A stretch of 46,824 nt of DNA, from NCBI GenBank assembly GCA_903903975.1, contig CAIVAS010000137.1, positions 1 through 46,824 of the forward strand. Reading direction: 5' to 3'. Shown here piece by piece: positions 36,441 through 45,740 of the stretch. Position 1 is the first letter of the stretch, and the number at the start of each line of letters is the position of its first letter. Source of the DNA: an uncultured Burkholderiales bacterium (lineage in GTDB: Bacteria > Pseudomonadota > Gammaproteobacteria > Burkholderiales > Burkholderiaceae_E). Under the pieces are notes generated by a model. That model did not search any database. It saw only the letters and a program-made list of their open reading frames with translations, and had not been told where the DNA came from. The position numbers and the translations under genes were made by a program.

Positions 36441-37375
36441 GCGGCGCCGCGACGATGACGGCAGCAGTGGGAACGACAAAGGCACCCGGCGCCGCGCGCA
36501 TCGTCGTGGTCACCGGCGGCGCAAGCGGTATCGGCGAAGCCTGCGTGCGCCGCTTCGTGCGCGATGGTGACCGCGTCGTGATCGCCGATCGCAACCTGGT
36601 CGGCGCACAGGCGCTGGCCGATGAGCTCTCGCGCCTGCCCGGCGTGATGGGTGTAACCGGTGCATCCGGTGCATCCGGTGCATCCGGTGCATCGGGTGCA
36701 TCGGGTGCATCGGGTGCATCGGGTGCATCGGGTGCATCGGGTGCATCAGTCGAAGCCATCGCCATCGACCTCGGCGACGAGGCCTCGGTGGCTGCGGCCG
36801 CCCGCGAGATCGAGGCTCGGATCGGTCCGGTGCAGGTGCTGGTCAACTGTGCCGGCGTCCTGCAGCGCACCCTGCCGCCCGAGGAGCTCACGCTCAAGGA
36901 GTGGGACATCGTCGCCCGCATCGACCTGCGCGGCACCTATGTCTCGTGCGCGGCCTTCGGTGTGCCGATGGCTGCGCGCGGCCATGGCGCGATCGTCAAC
37001 ATCGCCTCGGTCGCCGGCATGCGATCGGGGCCGCTGCATGCCTATGGCCCGGCCAAAGCCGGCGTGATCAGCATCGGTGAAAGTCTCGCGGCCGAGTGGG
37101 GTCCGAAAGGCGTGCGGGTCAACACTGTCTCGCCGGGCTACACCCTCACGCCGGCGCTGCAAAAGGGCATGGCGCTCGGCACGCTCGACCATGACCTGAT
37201 GATCGGGTCGAGTGCGATCGGCCGACTGGTGCGGGCCGACGAGATTGCGGCCGCGGTGGCCTTTCTGGCGGGCGATGAGGCCAGCGCCATTACCGGCGTC
37301 AATCTGCCGGTCGACGGCGGCTATCTGGTGGCCACGCCTTGGGCGGGTTACGGCGGATTGAGACGCCCGGCCTGA
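36437..37375 (+). CDS. Short-chain dehydrogenase/reductase with a (Gly-Ala-Ser)10 insert
   Basis: NAD(P)-dependent oxidoreductase, 312 aa from the ATG overlapping the LLM stop. The cofactor motif TGGASGIG is at residues 26-33, NCAG at 137-140, and the catalytic S191, Y203 and K207 are intact (YGPAK). Ten perfect Gly-Ala-Ser units (residues 75-104) interrupt the loop between helix alphaB and strand beta3, just before [10 protein letters not shown]. Without them the protein would have the usual family length. The DNA is a 9-bp tandem repeat, so copy number may vary. The last 28 bases overlap the end of the histidine kinase gene on the other strand. Confidence 0.92.
   Translation: MSGAATMTAAVGTTKAPGAARIVVVTGGASGIGEACVRRFVRDGDRVVIADRNLVGAQALADELSRLPGVMGVTGASGASGASGASGASGASGASGASGASGASVEAIAIDLGDEASVAAAAREIEARIGPVQVLVNCAGVLQRTLPPEELTLKEWDIVARIDLRGTYVSCAAFGVPMAARGHGAIVNIASVAGMRSGPLHAYGPAKAGVISIGESLAAEWGPKGVRVNTVSPGYTLTPALQKGMALGTLDHDLMIGSSAIGRLVRADEIAAAVAFLAGDEASAITGVNLPVDGGYLVATPWAGYGGLRRPA
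36659..36748. repeat. 9-bp tandem repeat, ten units, in frame in the SDR gene
   Basis: Units read GGTGCATCC (three), GGTGCATCG (six) and GGTGCATCA (one). Only the third base of the serine codon changes, so every unit encodes Gly-Ala-Ser. The repeats are uninterrupted and homogeneous, which points to recent slippage expansion. Confidence 0.93.
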
Positions 37376-39573
37376 GCCTCGGCGGGCACCCACTTGGCCA
37401 TGCAGTCCGACAGGATCGACATGACCAGCGGCTTCGACAGGAAATCGTCCATGCCGGCGTCCATGCAGGCTTCCTGATCCTCCTGCATTGCATTGGCGGT
37501 GACCGCAATGATCGGCGTGGTCTTGTTCGGCCCTGACCCTGCCCGGATGCGACGTGTCGCCTCCAGTCCGTCGACTTCCGGCATCAGCACGTCCATCAGG
37601 ATCGCTGCATAGCGACGGCCTTTGGCCATCTGATGCGCGATTTCGCCGTTTTCGGCCAGCGCGACCTGATAGCCCATGCGCTCGAGCATCAGGGTCGCGA
37701 CCTTCTGGTTGACGATGTTGTCTTCGGCGAGCAGCAGCAGCGGTCGGTCCAATTCGAGCATCGTGAGTTGTTCGTTTGGCGCGGCCACACGTGCAGGGCT
37801 TGAATCGGGCTCGACCGGGGCCTTGCCCATGGCCTGTTGCGACGGCTGCACGCTTTGCGGGATGCGGACCGCGTCGATCCTGACCCGCGGCGCCTCGCTC
37901 GTTGTTTCGAGCGGCAGACGAACCCAGAAGACCGTTCCCGGGCCATCCTCGCGGGCATGAAAGCCGATTGCGCCGCCCATGGCCTCGGTCAGATGCTTGC
38001 TGATTGCAAGCCCGAGGCCGGTGCCTTCAAAGCGCCGGGCGCGCGACATGTCGACTTGGCTGAAGCTTGCAAAGACCCGATCCCGCGATGCAGCCGGAAT
38101 GCCCACGCCGCTGTCGATCACCTCAATCAGCACCCCCTCGTCGGTCGACATCAGCCGCAGGTTGACGCCGCCGCGCTCGGTGAACTTGATCGCATTGCCA
38201 AGCAGGTTGGTCAGGATCTGTCGAATCCGCAAGGGGTCGCCGACGAAATAGCCGCTGGCGTCAGGCGCCAGCGCCATCGCCAATGCCAGCCCTTTTTGTC
38301 TGGCCTGAAAGGCGAACAGGCGCCGGATCGAATCGACGAGTTCGCTCATCGAGAACGGCTCGCTTGCCAGGTCGAGATGCCTGGCTTCGATTTTCGACAG
38401 ATCGAGGATGTCGTTGACGATCGCGACCACCGCCTCCCCCGAGCGCACGATGTTGACCGCGAAGTCGTGCTGCCCGTCGTTGAGCGGCGTCTCGAGCAGC
38501 AGCTGCGACTTGCCGATCACGCCATTGAGCGGCGTGCGGATCTCATGCGACACATTGGCGAGAAAACGGCTTTTTTCGCGGTTGGCCGCCTCCGCGACGT
38601 CGCTGGCTGCGGTCAGCTCGGCCATCATCTCGCGATTGCGCTTCAGAGCTTTCAGCAGCAAGCTCAGCATCCCGAGCACACCCGCGGAGATCAGGACTGC
38701 CGCCGCCAGCCACTTCTTGCGATCGTCGGCTGAGATCGCCAGGACCACCTCTTCGGAGCGCGCCGCGACGCAACTCACACCGAACTCGGGCAGGGTGTAC
38801 CAGGCATAGATTCGCCGTTTGCCATCGATCGGCGACACCCGTCTGAACACACCGGTGTCGGGCGCGCCTGGCGCGAGCTGAGGGCTGCCGGTGACAACCG
38901 TGCCAAGCGCGCTGTTCGTGCTCGGATAGCGCGCCATGATCTCGCCGCTCAGTCGCACGATCGAGACGATGTCGTCTTCACGGGTTGCCAGGCTCTTCGA
39001 AAAGGTTTCGAAGAGCTCGGGCTTCACCGAAATCTGGATGACGCCTGCAAAGGCGCCCGAGCGGATGATCGGGCGGGTCAGGTGGATCTGCCAGACTCCG
39101 GAGACCTTGCCCTTGAGCGGTTTGGTGACGAAGAGCTGATCGCGGGCAAAAAACTCACGATGAAAAACGAATTGCTCCCGGTCACTCAGGTCGACGCGCT
39201 GACTGCCCTGAGTCGAGAAGACCATCATGCCGCGGGCATCGATCACCGAGATCTGCATCGCATAGTTGGCCATGCCGGCGCGCTCGCGCTCGATCTCGTC
39301 GTCGGAAATCTGCAGCCTGGCATCGAGCATCGGGCGCAGCTCGAGCAACAGCGAATCAAGGTGATTGAACACCGTGCGGGTGTATTCCGCGAGCACCGCC
39401 GCTTTGCCCTCTGCGCGCAGCTCGGCCTGCTTGATGTCCTGAGCGCGGCTTTGCTGGATGGCGAACCACAGGGCTCCCCAGAGCAGACAGAGCGCGACCG
39501 CGACGAAGCCGATCACCAGGCGTCGCGGGTCGCTTGTGCTTGCCTGCACCGGACTGGCGGCCGGGTTGTTCAA
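37348..39573 (-). CDS. Membrane hybrid histidine kinase with C-terminal receiver
   Basis: Sensor kinase of 741 aa. It has transmembrane helices at about 19-40 and 287-308 flanking a periplasmic sensor of the dCache type (about 45-275, with DARGMMVFS and SDREQFVF). Then follow a HisKA dimerisation helix with H343 ([11 protein letters not shown]), an HATPase domain with N456/N460, DSGVG near 487 and the GTGLGLAIS box near 517, and a receiver domain (about 610-730) with phosphoacceptor D661 and K714. No HPt domain or output regulator is nearby. The TTG start overlaps the stop of the upstream hydrolase gene (TTGA), implying coupled translation. The signal sensed is unknown. Confidence 0.93.
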   Translation of the reverse strand: MNNPAASPVQASTSDPRRLVIGFVAVALCLLWGALWFAIQQSRAQDIKQAELRAEGKAAVLAEYTRTVFNHLDSLLLELRPMLDARLQISDDEIERERAGMANYAMQISVIDARGMMVFSTQGSQRVDLSDREQFVFHREFFARDQLFVTKPLKGKVSGVWQIHLTRPIIRSGAFAGVIQISVKPELFETFSKSLATREDDIVSIVRLSGEIMARYPSTNSALGTVVTGSPQLAPGAPDTGVFRRVSPIDGKRRIYAWYTLPEFGVSCVAARSEEVVLAISADDRKKWLAAAVLISAGVLGMLSLLLKALKRNREMMAELTAASDVAEAANREKSRFLANVSHEIRTPLNGVIGKSQLLLETPLNDGQHDFAVNIVRSGEAVVAIVNDILDLSKIEARHLDLASEPFSMSELVDSIRRLFAFQARQKGLALAMALAPDASGYFVGDPLRIRQILTNLLGNAIKFTERGGVNLRLMSTDEGVLIEVIDSGVGIPAASRDRVFASFSQVDMSRARRFEGTGLGLAISKHLTEAMGGAIGFHAREDGPGTVFWVRLPLETTSEAPRVRIDAVRIPQSVQPSQQAMGKAPVEPDSSPARVAAPNEQLTMLELDRPLLLLAEDNIVNQKVATLMLERMGYQVALAENGEIAHQMAKGRRYAAILMDVLMPEVDGLEATRRIRAGSGPNKTTPIIAVTANAMQEDQEACMDAGMDDFLSKPLVMSILSDCMAKWVPAEAQAGRLNPP

Positions 39574-40580
39574 GCCGCGACGCCTCGGACATCAGGGCGC
39601 TCATCCAGAAAGAGCTGAACCTCATTGATCAGCTGCATCCGGTGCTTCTCCATGAGGACCATGTGCGTGCCTTCGCCCAGCTCGATGTAACGTTTTCGCG
39701 GCGCATTGACCAGGAGTGCAAAGAGTTCGCGGGCCATTTCAACCGGCGTGTCGCGGTCCCATTCGGCCACGATCAGCAGCACCGGCACCCTGATCTCGGC
39801 CGGATCCCAATCCATGCGCCCGATGGCGGCCTGGCGCATGGCGTCGGCAATGACGCCGTTGGGCGCGCGCACGACCGGTGGCGTCTGCGCGGCACCGATC
39901 GGGTCGCTGGCCTGCGAGGCCTGCATCCAGGCCTCGAACCAGCCCGGCGGAATCAGGCCAGTCACCTTGTCGGGCGGCACGCCATTGACCCAGCGCGCCA
40001 GTGCCTGATCGCTGTTGACCGCCCGCCAGGCCCCCAGCGGCCCATTGCCGGTGCTGATCGGAAAGGGTGTGCGACGGAGCCACATCGGCGCATAGAGGAC
40101 GAGCTTTTCGACCTTGTCGCCGAACTCGCAGGTGTATTGCTGGGTGGTGGCCGTGCCCCATGACCAGCCGAGCAGCACCAGCCTGTCGATGCCCCGCCGT
40201 TGGCGGATGAAGTCGACCACCGCGTCGATATCGACCAGCGCCTGCGCGGCGGTGGCAAAGGGCGGATTGTCGGCGGCGGGCACGTCCATCTGCGGCGGAC
40301 GCGTCGACAGGCCATAGCCGCGGATGTCGAGCAGATAGACGTCGTAGCCGGCGCGGGCGATCAGGTCCATCCAGGAGGCGCCATCGAGCGGCAGGTCGAA
40401 AGCCGATTCGGCCGGGTAGGTCGCGCCGTGCACAAAGAGCACGGTGCTTGCCGCATCGAAGTCAGTCATGCCCGCCGGATGCTTGTTGCGGACATAGATG
40501 TCGATGCCGGGCTCGCTCGACACCCTGAATTCATGGGTCTCGAGGGCAGGGGCCGCATTCGAATTGCTGTTGCGAGCCAT
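39570..40580 (-). CDS. Alpha/beta hydrolase
   Basis: An alpha/beta-fold hydrolase of 336 aa with no signal peptide. The nucleophile elbow is G-W-S-W-G with S140; the oxyanion HG is at 51-52 (LFVHGAT), a likely acid Asp lies in VAEWDRDTP, and the final His is in [13 protein letters not shown]. Esterase, C-C hydrolase and epoxide-hydrolase-like roles are all possible. The ATG at 40580 is chosen; a GTG at 40604 would add eight residues. It overlaps the start of the hybrid kinase gene by four bases. Confidence 0.88.
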   Translation of the reverse strand: MARNSNSNAAPALETHEFRVSSEPGIDIYVRNKHPAGMTDFDAASTVLFVHGATYPAESAFDLPLDGASWMDLIARAGYDVYLLDIRGYGLSTRPPQMDVPAADNPPFATAAQALVDIDAVVDFIRQRRGIDRLVLLGWSWGTATTQQYTCEFGDKVEKLVLYAPMWLRRTPFPISTGNGPLGAWRAVNSDQALARWVNGVPPDKVTGLIPPGWFEAWMQASQASDPIGAAQTPPVVRAPNGVIADAMRQAAIGRMDWDPAEIRVPVLLIVAEWDRDTPVEMARELFALLVNAPRKRYIELGEGTHMVLMEKHRMQLINEVQLFLDERPDVRGVAA

Positions 40581-40872
40581 GACAGAAGACCGGGAATCGC
40601 GCACAGACTTAATGCTACCTCAGGCTTACCGACGGTGATTGGGTGCTCAGGATGGGCTACCGCGATTGGCGCGCCTTCGAGGCGGTGCCGTTCGTCCGTT
40701 CGTCGGAAATCGACTGCGCAGTGACCACAGTTTCACGCCGAACGGCAAGCCCTGTGGTGTGGACGGTCAGTGCTCCGAAAAGCGGTAGGCGACCGCTTGG
40801 ATGGCGCGGCTACACTCGGCTCAACTTGTCAATCAATGGTCAGCGGTGTCTCTGATGCTGGCCTCGGGACTC
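40581..40872. other. Divergent intergenic region before the polysaccharide locus
   Basis: This gap lies between the divergent hydrolase and the SLBB export gene. It holds a perfect seven-base inverted repeat, AAGCGGT-AGGCG-ACCGCTT (40780-40798), and a TACACT hexamer at 40811-40816 that could be a -10 box. If it is, the export gene start must lie after about 40822, which favours the Met codons at 40855 or 40873 over the one at 40801. No gene is seen here. Confidence 0.4.
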
Positions 40873-43461
40873 ATGAATTCATTGCTCAGTCATTCGGTTT
40901 TGACGCTTCGCTTCGCGGCCTTTTCTGCAGTGGTGCTGGCCTGCGCCATGCCGCCGGCCTCGGCTCAATCCGCTGGCGGTTTATTCGGTGGCGGTGGCGG
41001 ATCCGGCGCGCGAAGTGCAGCCGCTGCGATGGGCTTGGGCAGCGGTGGTGCTGACACCGGCGACAGCAGCGGCAGTGGGTTCGGGGGCATGTCGGGGCAG
41101 GGCGGCATGTCAGGGTTGAGTAGTGGCCAGGGGCTCAGCGGCGCTGGCAGTTTGGGTCGCACAGGTCTGCCCAACGCGATGCCCGGCGGCATGTCGTTCC
41201 CGATGGGCATGCGTCCGACCGACTTTTCCGATCCGCAGTTGCAGGGCGCGCTCACTCGCCCCTTGACGCCCCTGGAGCCCAACGATTTCCAGAAGTTCAT
41301 TCAGGCCGGCACGGGTCGTTTGCTGCCGATCTTCGGTGCGAGCCTGTTCGATGAGGCACCAGGAACCTTTTCACCGATTGGCGCGGTGCCGGTGCCGGCC
41401 GACTATGTGATCGGCCCGGGCGACGAAGTGATCGTGCGCTCCACCGGCGTGCTCGACTTCGAGTTGCGTCCGGTGGTCGATCGCGATGGTCAGATCGTCT
41501 TGCCCAAGGTGGGTGCGGTGCAGCTGTCGGGCGTGCGTGTGGGCGAGCTTGAGAAGGTTCTGACCCAGCAGCTCGGCAAGAGCTTTCGCAACTTCACGCT
41601 GTCGGCCACCCTCGGCCAGTTGCGCGGCATCGACGTCTATGTGGTCGGACAGGCGCGCAGGCCGGGCAAGTACACCCTGAGCAGCCTGTCGACGCTGGTC
41701 AATGCGCTCTTTGCCAGTGGCGGCCCGAACGCTAACGGCAGCATGCGGCGCGTGCAGCTGATGCGCGGCGACAAGTCGGTCTCGACCATCGATCTCTACG
41801 AGTTCATCGTCAAGGGCGACAAGACTCGCGACATGAAGCTTTTGCCGGGCGATGTGATCGTGTTTCCGCCGGCCGGCCCGCGCGTGGCGGTGACTGGCTC
41901 GCTCAACACGCCGGCGATCTACGAGCTGATCCGCAACGACACGCCGATCCGCGAAGTGCTGGCGTTGTCGGGTGGTATGACCATCCTGGCCGATTCGCAG
42001 CGCGGCCAGCTCGAGCGGCTGCAAAGTGCCGGTGGCAAGGCGCCCCGCGAGGTCGAGTCGTTCGCGCTCGATGAGGCCGGCCAGAGCCGACGCATGCGCG
42101 ACGGCGATCTGCTCACGCTCTTTGCGATCAGCCCACAGTTTTCCAACGCGGTGACGCTGCGTGGCAACGTGGCTGCGCCGCTGCGCTATCCCTTCAAGCC
42201 CGGCATGCGGGTACGCGACTTGATTCCCGATCGTGAGGCGCTGATTACGCGTGACTACTGGTTGCGCAAGAATCTGCTGGTGCAGTTTGAGGATCCACTA
42301 CCGGTCTTCAATCCCGTTACGCAGGGTACGGGCGCAAAGGGTAGCGATGCGACCAAGTCGGGTGATGCCAGCAAGGACGCGGCCCTTCGAGATGCCGCCT
42401 TGCGCGATGCGACGACGCAGGACGCGGGTCAGGGGGTCGACCTCGAGAAGTCTCGCCAGGACATCCGCAACAACTTCGACGAGGTGAACTGGGACTATGC
42501 GGTCATCGAGCGGCTCGATCGTGGCGAGCTCAAGTCCCGGCTGATTCCCTTCAATCTCGGGCGCGTGGTGCTCAATGCCGATGAATCGCAGAACCTCGAG
42601 CTGATGCCGGGCGACGTGGTGACCATCTTTGGAGTGCGCGATCTGCAGGTCCCGCGTGAACGTCAGACCCGGCTGGTGAGACTCGAGGGAGAGATCGCAG
42701 CACCCGGCATCTATTCGGTGGATTCGGGCGAAACCTTGCCGCAATTGATTGCCCGGGTCGGTGGTTTGACCCGCGACGCCTATCTGTTTGGCACCGAATT
42801 TTCGCGCGACAGCGTGCGCAAGCAGCAGACCGCGACCCTGCAGACCGTGGTGCAAAAGCTCGAGGAACAGGTCATGGCAGGGGCGGCGAATCGCGCGGCC
42901 AATGTGACGGTGAGTGATCCGACGCAGCTTGCGATTCAGCAGCAGCGAGTCCAGACCGAGGAGCGGCTGGCGCGCGAGCGACTCAACCGTCTGAGGACGA
43001 TGAAGCCCAGTGGTCGTATCGCGCTCGAGCTCGACCCGGCCTCACCGCAGTTGCCCGCGATCACACTCGAAGACGGTGATCGCATCGTGATCCCGCCGCG
43101 CCCGTCCTTTGTGAGCGCAGCCGGCGCGGTCTACAACGACAACGTGCTGGTCTGGAAGCAGGGCCGCACTGTGGGGGATTACCTGCAGAGTGCGGGGCCG
43201 ACCGAGAATGCGGACCTCTCCAATCTGTTCATTCTGCGCGCCGATGGCAGCGTGAAATCGCGCCAGGAAAGCAACTTTCTGGGTACCGGGCGAGGTGATC
43301 TCAAGTCGCTCGTGATGGTGCCCGGCGATACCTTGGTGATTCCCGACAAGATTGATCGTGAGACCGGCTATACCGCCTTCGTACGCGGCCTGAAAGATTG
43401 GACCCAGATCATCTATCAGCTGGGGCTCGGGGCCGCTGCGGTCAAAGTGTTGAGGCAATAA
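40873..43461 (+). CDS. Large SLBB-domain polysaccharide export protein
   Basis: Outer-membrane polysaccharide exporter of the Wza/GumB class but much longer, about 862 aa from the Met at 40873 (alternatives 40801 and 40855). The signal peptide ends PPASAQ. A Gly/Ser/Met-rich, disordered stretch of about 80 residues follows, then the polysaccharide-export domain (PADYVIGPGDEVIVRSTGVLDFEL, REVLALSGG) and several SLBB repeats (VYVVGQARRPGKYTLS, VAVTGSLNTPAIYELI, VRLEGEIAAPGIYSVDSGETL). A low-complexity insert with repeated AALRDA units lies near 42310-42440. There is no lipobox cysteine. It heads a probable exopolysaccharide operon with the Wzz-type gene two bases downstream. Confidence 0.87.
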   Translation: MNSLLSHSVLTLRFAAFSAVVLACAMPPASAQSAGGLFGGGGGSGARSAAAAMGLGSGGADTGDSSGSGFGGMSGQGGMSGLSSGQGLSGAGSLGRTGLPNAMPGGMSFPMGMRPTDFSDPQLQGALTRPLTPLEPNDFQKFIQAGTGRLLPIFGASLFDEAPGTFSPIGAVPVPADYVIGPGDEVIVRSTGVLDFELRPVVDRDGQIVLPKVGAVQLSGVRVGELEKVLTQQLGKSFRNFTLSATLGQLRGIDVYVVGQARRPGKYTLSSLSTLVNALFASGGPNANGSMRRVQLMRGDKSVSTIDLYEFIVKGDKTRDMKLLPGDVIVFPPAGPRVAVTGSLNTPAIYELIRNDTPIREVLALSGGMTILADSQRGQLERLQSAGGKAPREVESFALDEAGQSRRMRDGDLLTLFAISPQFSNAVTLRGNVAAPLRYPFKPGMRVRDLIPDREALITRDYWLRKNLLVQFEDPLPVFNPVTQGTGAKGSDATKSGDASKDAALRDAALRDATTQDAGQGVDLEKSRQDIRNNFDEVNWDYAVIERLDRGELKSRLIPFNLGRVVLNADESQNLELMPGDVVTIFGVRDLQVPRERQTRLVRLEGEIAAPGIYSVDSGETLPQLIARVGGLTRDAYLFGTEFSRDSVRKQQTATLQTVVQKLEEQVMAGAANRAANVTVSDPTQLAIQQQRVQTEERLARERLNRLRTMKPSGRIALELDPASPQLPAITLEDGDRIVIPPRPSFVSAAGAVYNDNVLVWKQGRTVGDYLQSAGPTENADLSNLFILRADGSVKSRQESNFLGTGRGDLKSLVMVPGDTLVIPDKIDRETGYTAFVRGLKDWTQIIYQLGLGAAAVKVLRQ

Positions 43462-43463
43462 GA

Positions 43464-44594
43464 ATGAGTGTCGACACTTTGATGCCGAGCGATCAGAGAA
43501 GCGCTTCGAGCGCCAGGGAAGATGAGTTATCGGCCGCAGACCTCTTCACGATGCTTCGAGCGCGCTGGAGGCTGCTGGCTTTGGTCCCGCTCTTGGTCGG
43601 TCTGCTGGCTTTCGGCGCGACATTTCTGCTTCCGAAAATGTATACCGGCACGTCGAAAATCCTGCCGCCGCAGCAGAACCAGGGCCTGGCCGCAATGTTG
43701 GCCCAGCAATTTGGCGGCGTGGCTGCGCTTGCTGGCGCCGCGGGTGGACTGAAGAATCCCAATGACCAGTTCGTCGCTCTGTTGACGAGTCGCACTGTCG
43801 TCGATCGATTGGTCGAGCGCTTCGAGCTCAAGCAGCTCTATGGGAGTGAATTCCAGGAAGACGCACGCAAGGTGCTTGCTGGCCGTAGCTCAATCGCGGC
43901 AGGACGGGACGGTTTGATAACGGTTGAGGTCGACGACCGGGATCCGGGTCGCGCGGCGGCATTGGCTAACGCTTATGTTGAGGCGCTGGGCAAGCTGATG
44001 CGCGGACTGGCCATGACAGAGGCAGCACAGCGTCGCGTGTTTTTTGAGAACAAGCTTGCGGAGTCCAAAGAGCGCCTGATCATGGCCGAAGCCGCGCTTG
44101 GATCGAGTCCGGTGAGCGAGCGTGTTCTGAAGACCGAACCAAGGGCTGCTGCGGAGATCATTGCTCGACTTCGTGCGGAAATCGCAGTCAATGAGATTGC
44201 TCTCGCAACGATGCGGGGTTACCTCGCAGACGGCAGTCCCGAGCTGAAACTGGCCCAGGGCAGGCTCAGCGCGCTTCGGTCACAGTTGGCGGCTGCGCAA
44301 ATGGCCGATGTGAGACCTGCAGAGCCTGACCGCGATAGCTACATCTCGAAATATCGCGAATTCAAGTACTCAGAGGGCGTGTTCGAACTGCTCGCCAAAC
44401 AATATGAGCTGGCTCGGATCGATGAGGCTCGAGACGGCTCATCGATCCAGATCGTTGATCTGGCAGTGCAGCCAGAGCGAAACAGTAAACCCTATCGGGC
44501 CCTTATTTCGATTGCGAGTGCGCTGTCTGCACTCGTCATTGTCCTTGCGTGGGTGTTATTTGGACCCGTCGATCGTGTCGGCAAATCACGCTAG
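43464..44594 (+). CDS. Wzz-type polysaccharide chain-length / co-polymerase protein
   Basis: Inner-membrane co-polymerase of 376 aa. The N-terminal helix (LLALVPLLVGLLAFGATFLLP, about residues 36-56) and a C-terminal helix (about 350-370) flank a large periplasmic part rich in helices, with the Wzz signature YTGTSKILPPQQN after the first helix and SYISKYREFKYSEGVFELLAKQYELARIDEARD near the end. The cytoplasmic tyrosine-kinase domain of Wzc proteins is absent. It probably sets polymer length together with the SLBB exporter, whose stop lies two bases upstream. Confidence 0.88.
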   Translation: MSVDTLMPSDQRSASSAREDELSAADLFTMLRARWRLLALVPLLVGLLAFGATFLLPKMYTGTSKILPPQQNQGLAAMLAQQFGGVAALAGAAGGLKNPNDQFVALLTSRTVVDRLVERFELKQLYGSEFQEDARKVLAGRSSIAAGRDGLITVEVDDRDPGRAAALANAYVEALGKLMRGLAMTEAAQRRVFFENKLAESKERLIMAEAALGSSPVSERVLKTEPRAAAEIIARLRAEIAVNEIALATMRGYLADGSPELKLAQGRLSALRSQLAAAQMADVRPAEPDRDSYISKYREFKYSEGVFELLAKQYELARIDEARDGSSIQIVDLAVQPERNSKPYRALISIASALSALVIVLAWVLFGPVDRVGKSR

Positions 44595-45633
44595 ACCAGC
44601 ACTCGATTTCTACTGGCGCAGTTCGCGAAACCGTCAGGGAAATTCAAGCGTACCGATCGCCCTGACGATTTTCGTGATCGTCAAAATGTTTTACATCCTG
44701 CTTTTCTATACCACGCTGATTGGCGTCGTTAATATTGGCGATACCGCCGACTATGCGGAGTCAGCGCATCTGGCTTCGGACGATTTCTCGTCTTTTACGA
44801 TGCTGCTGTCTTTGCTGAGCAGCCTTGTCGGTGGGCAGGTCTGGGTCTTTGATCTGGTATTTCTGGCGTATTCAACGTTACTGCTTTACTGGCTATTTCA
44901 GGATAATAATATTCCCCGGTTGAGCAAACAGCTGATCTTCATAGCGTTTTTAATGCCATGTCAGCTACTGTTTCTGACAGTCTATTCAAAGGAGTCTTTC
45001 GTATTCCTGGCGCTGACAACCGCATTCTGGCTGACAGGAGCAGGCCGGCTCAAGACCTTCTTTGTGCTGTTGAGCAGTACGGTGCTGCTGCTTCTGGCCA
45101 AACCGACATTCATCCTTGCCTATTATTATTTTGTGCTTTTTTCGCGTCGACGGACTCCAGGTCTCGCAGTCAGCATCTTTCTAGTCGCCCTGACACTTCT
45201 GATCATTGGCGTTTCCGAACTTTTGCTCCTCAGGCTCTACTCTGAAATTGCCCATCATTTCGCAGACGGTCGACTTACGTACTCAAAACCGAGTGTTGAT
45301 GTACCCGGCTTTCCATGGTGGGCGGTTGCCCGGATAACGATGACCGATTTCTTCAGTTTCAGGGGTGAATCCAAGGCGCTGTTTTTTCAGTTCTCGTTTC
45401 ATCTGATGCTGCTTGCTGCTTTTCTGGGTGTCCGTACCCGGCGCAACGACGCAGAGTTTATTACTGCGGCGCCAACGGTGCTGGTGGTGCTCGCATCAAT
45501 TGCACCTTACGCCCTGTTCAATATCGGTTCCTATGCGCGTTACTCCGCGCCGATGCTCCTGATGCTCATCATATTCATCATAAAAAATCGATTTGGAACG
45601 AATGATATTGCCTGGGTCAAAAAGCGCGTTTGA
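44575..45633 (+). CDS. Polytopic membrane protein, candidate polysaccharide polymerase
   Basis: A protein of about 352 aa with eight or more hydrophobic segments and no recognisable enzyme motif. Position between a Wzz-type gene and a flippase gene, and the alternation of long helices with the loop HHFADGRLTYSKPSVDVPGFPWW, suggest a Wzy-like polymerase, which is inference. A GTG at 44575, overlapping the Wzz end, is taken as start; a TTG at 44560 is the alternative and neither has a strong ribosome site. The gene is clearly AT-richer than its neighbours, a common sign of horizontal exchange in such loci. Confidence 0.6.
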   Translation: MSANHARPALDFYWRSSRNRQGNSSVPIALTIFVIVKMFYILLFYTTLIGVVNIGDTADYAESAHLASDDFSSFTMLLSLLSSLVGGQVWVFDLVFLAYSTLLLYWLFQDNNIPRLSKQLIFIAFLMPCQLLFLTVYSKESFVFLALTTAFWLTGAGRLKTFFVLLSSTVLLLLAKPTFILAYYYFVLFSRRRTPGLAVSIFLVALTLLIIGVSELLLLRLYSEIAHHFADGRLTYSKPSVDVPGFPWWAVARITMTDFFSFRGESKALFFQFSFHLMLLAAFLGVRTRRNDAEFITAAPTVLVVLASIAPYALFNIGSYARYSAPMLLMLIIFIIKNRFGTNDIAWVKKRV

Positions 45634-45740
45634 ACGAGCATTCTTATTCAGGGCAGGTTTAAGTCAATGTTATCAATACGGCTTTTCCGCTTGCTTGCTG
45701 CAACAGCGAATTCCCCCAACCCTGCTGGGGAGCATCTGAC

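Noticed and set aside
36510-36746. Minus-strand frame of repeated Met-His-Pro
   Set aside because: It is the complement of the Gly-Ala-Ser repeat in the SDR gene, with no ribosome site or conservation expected.
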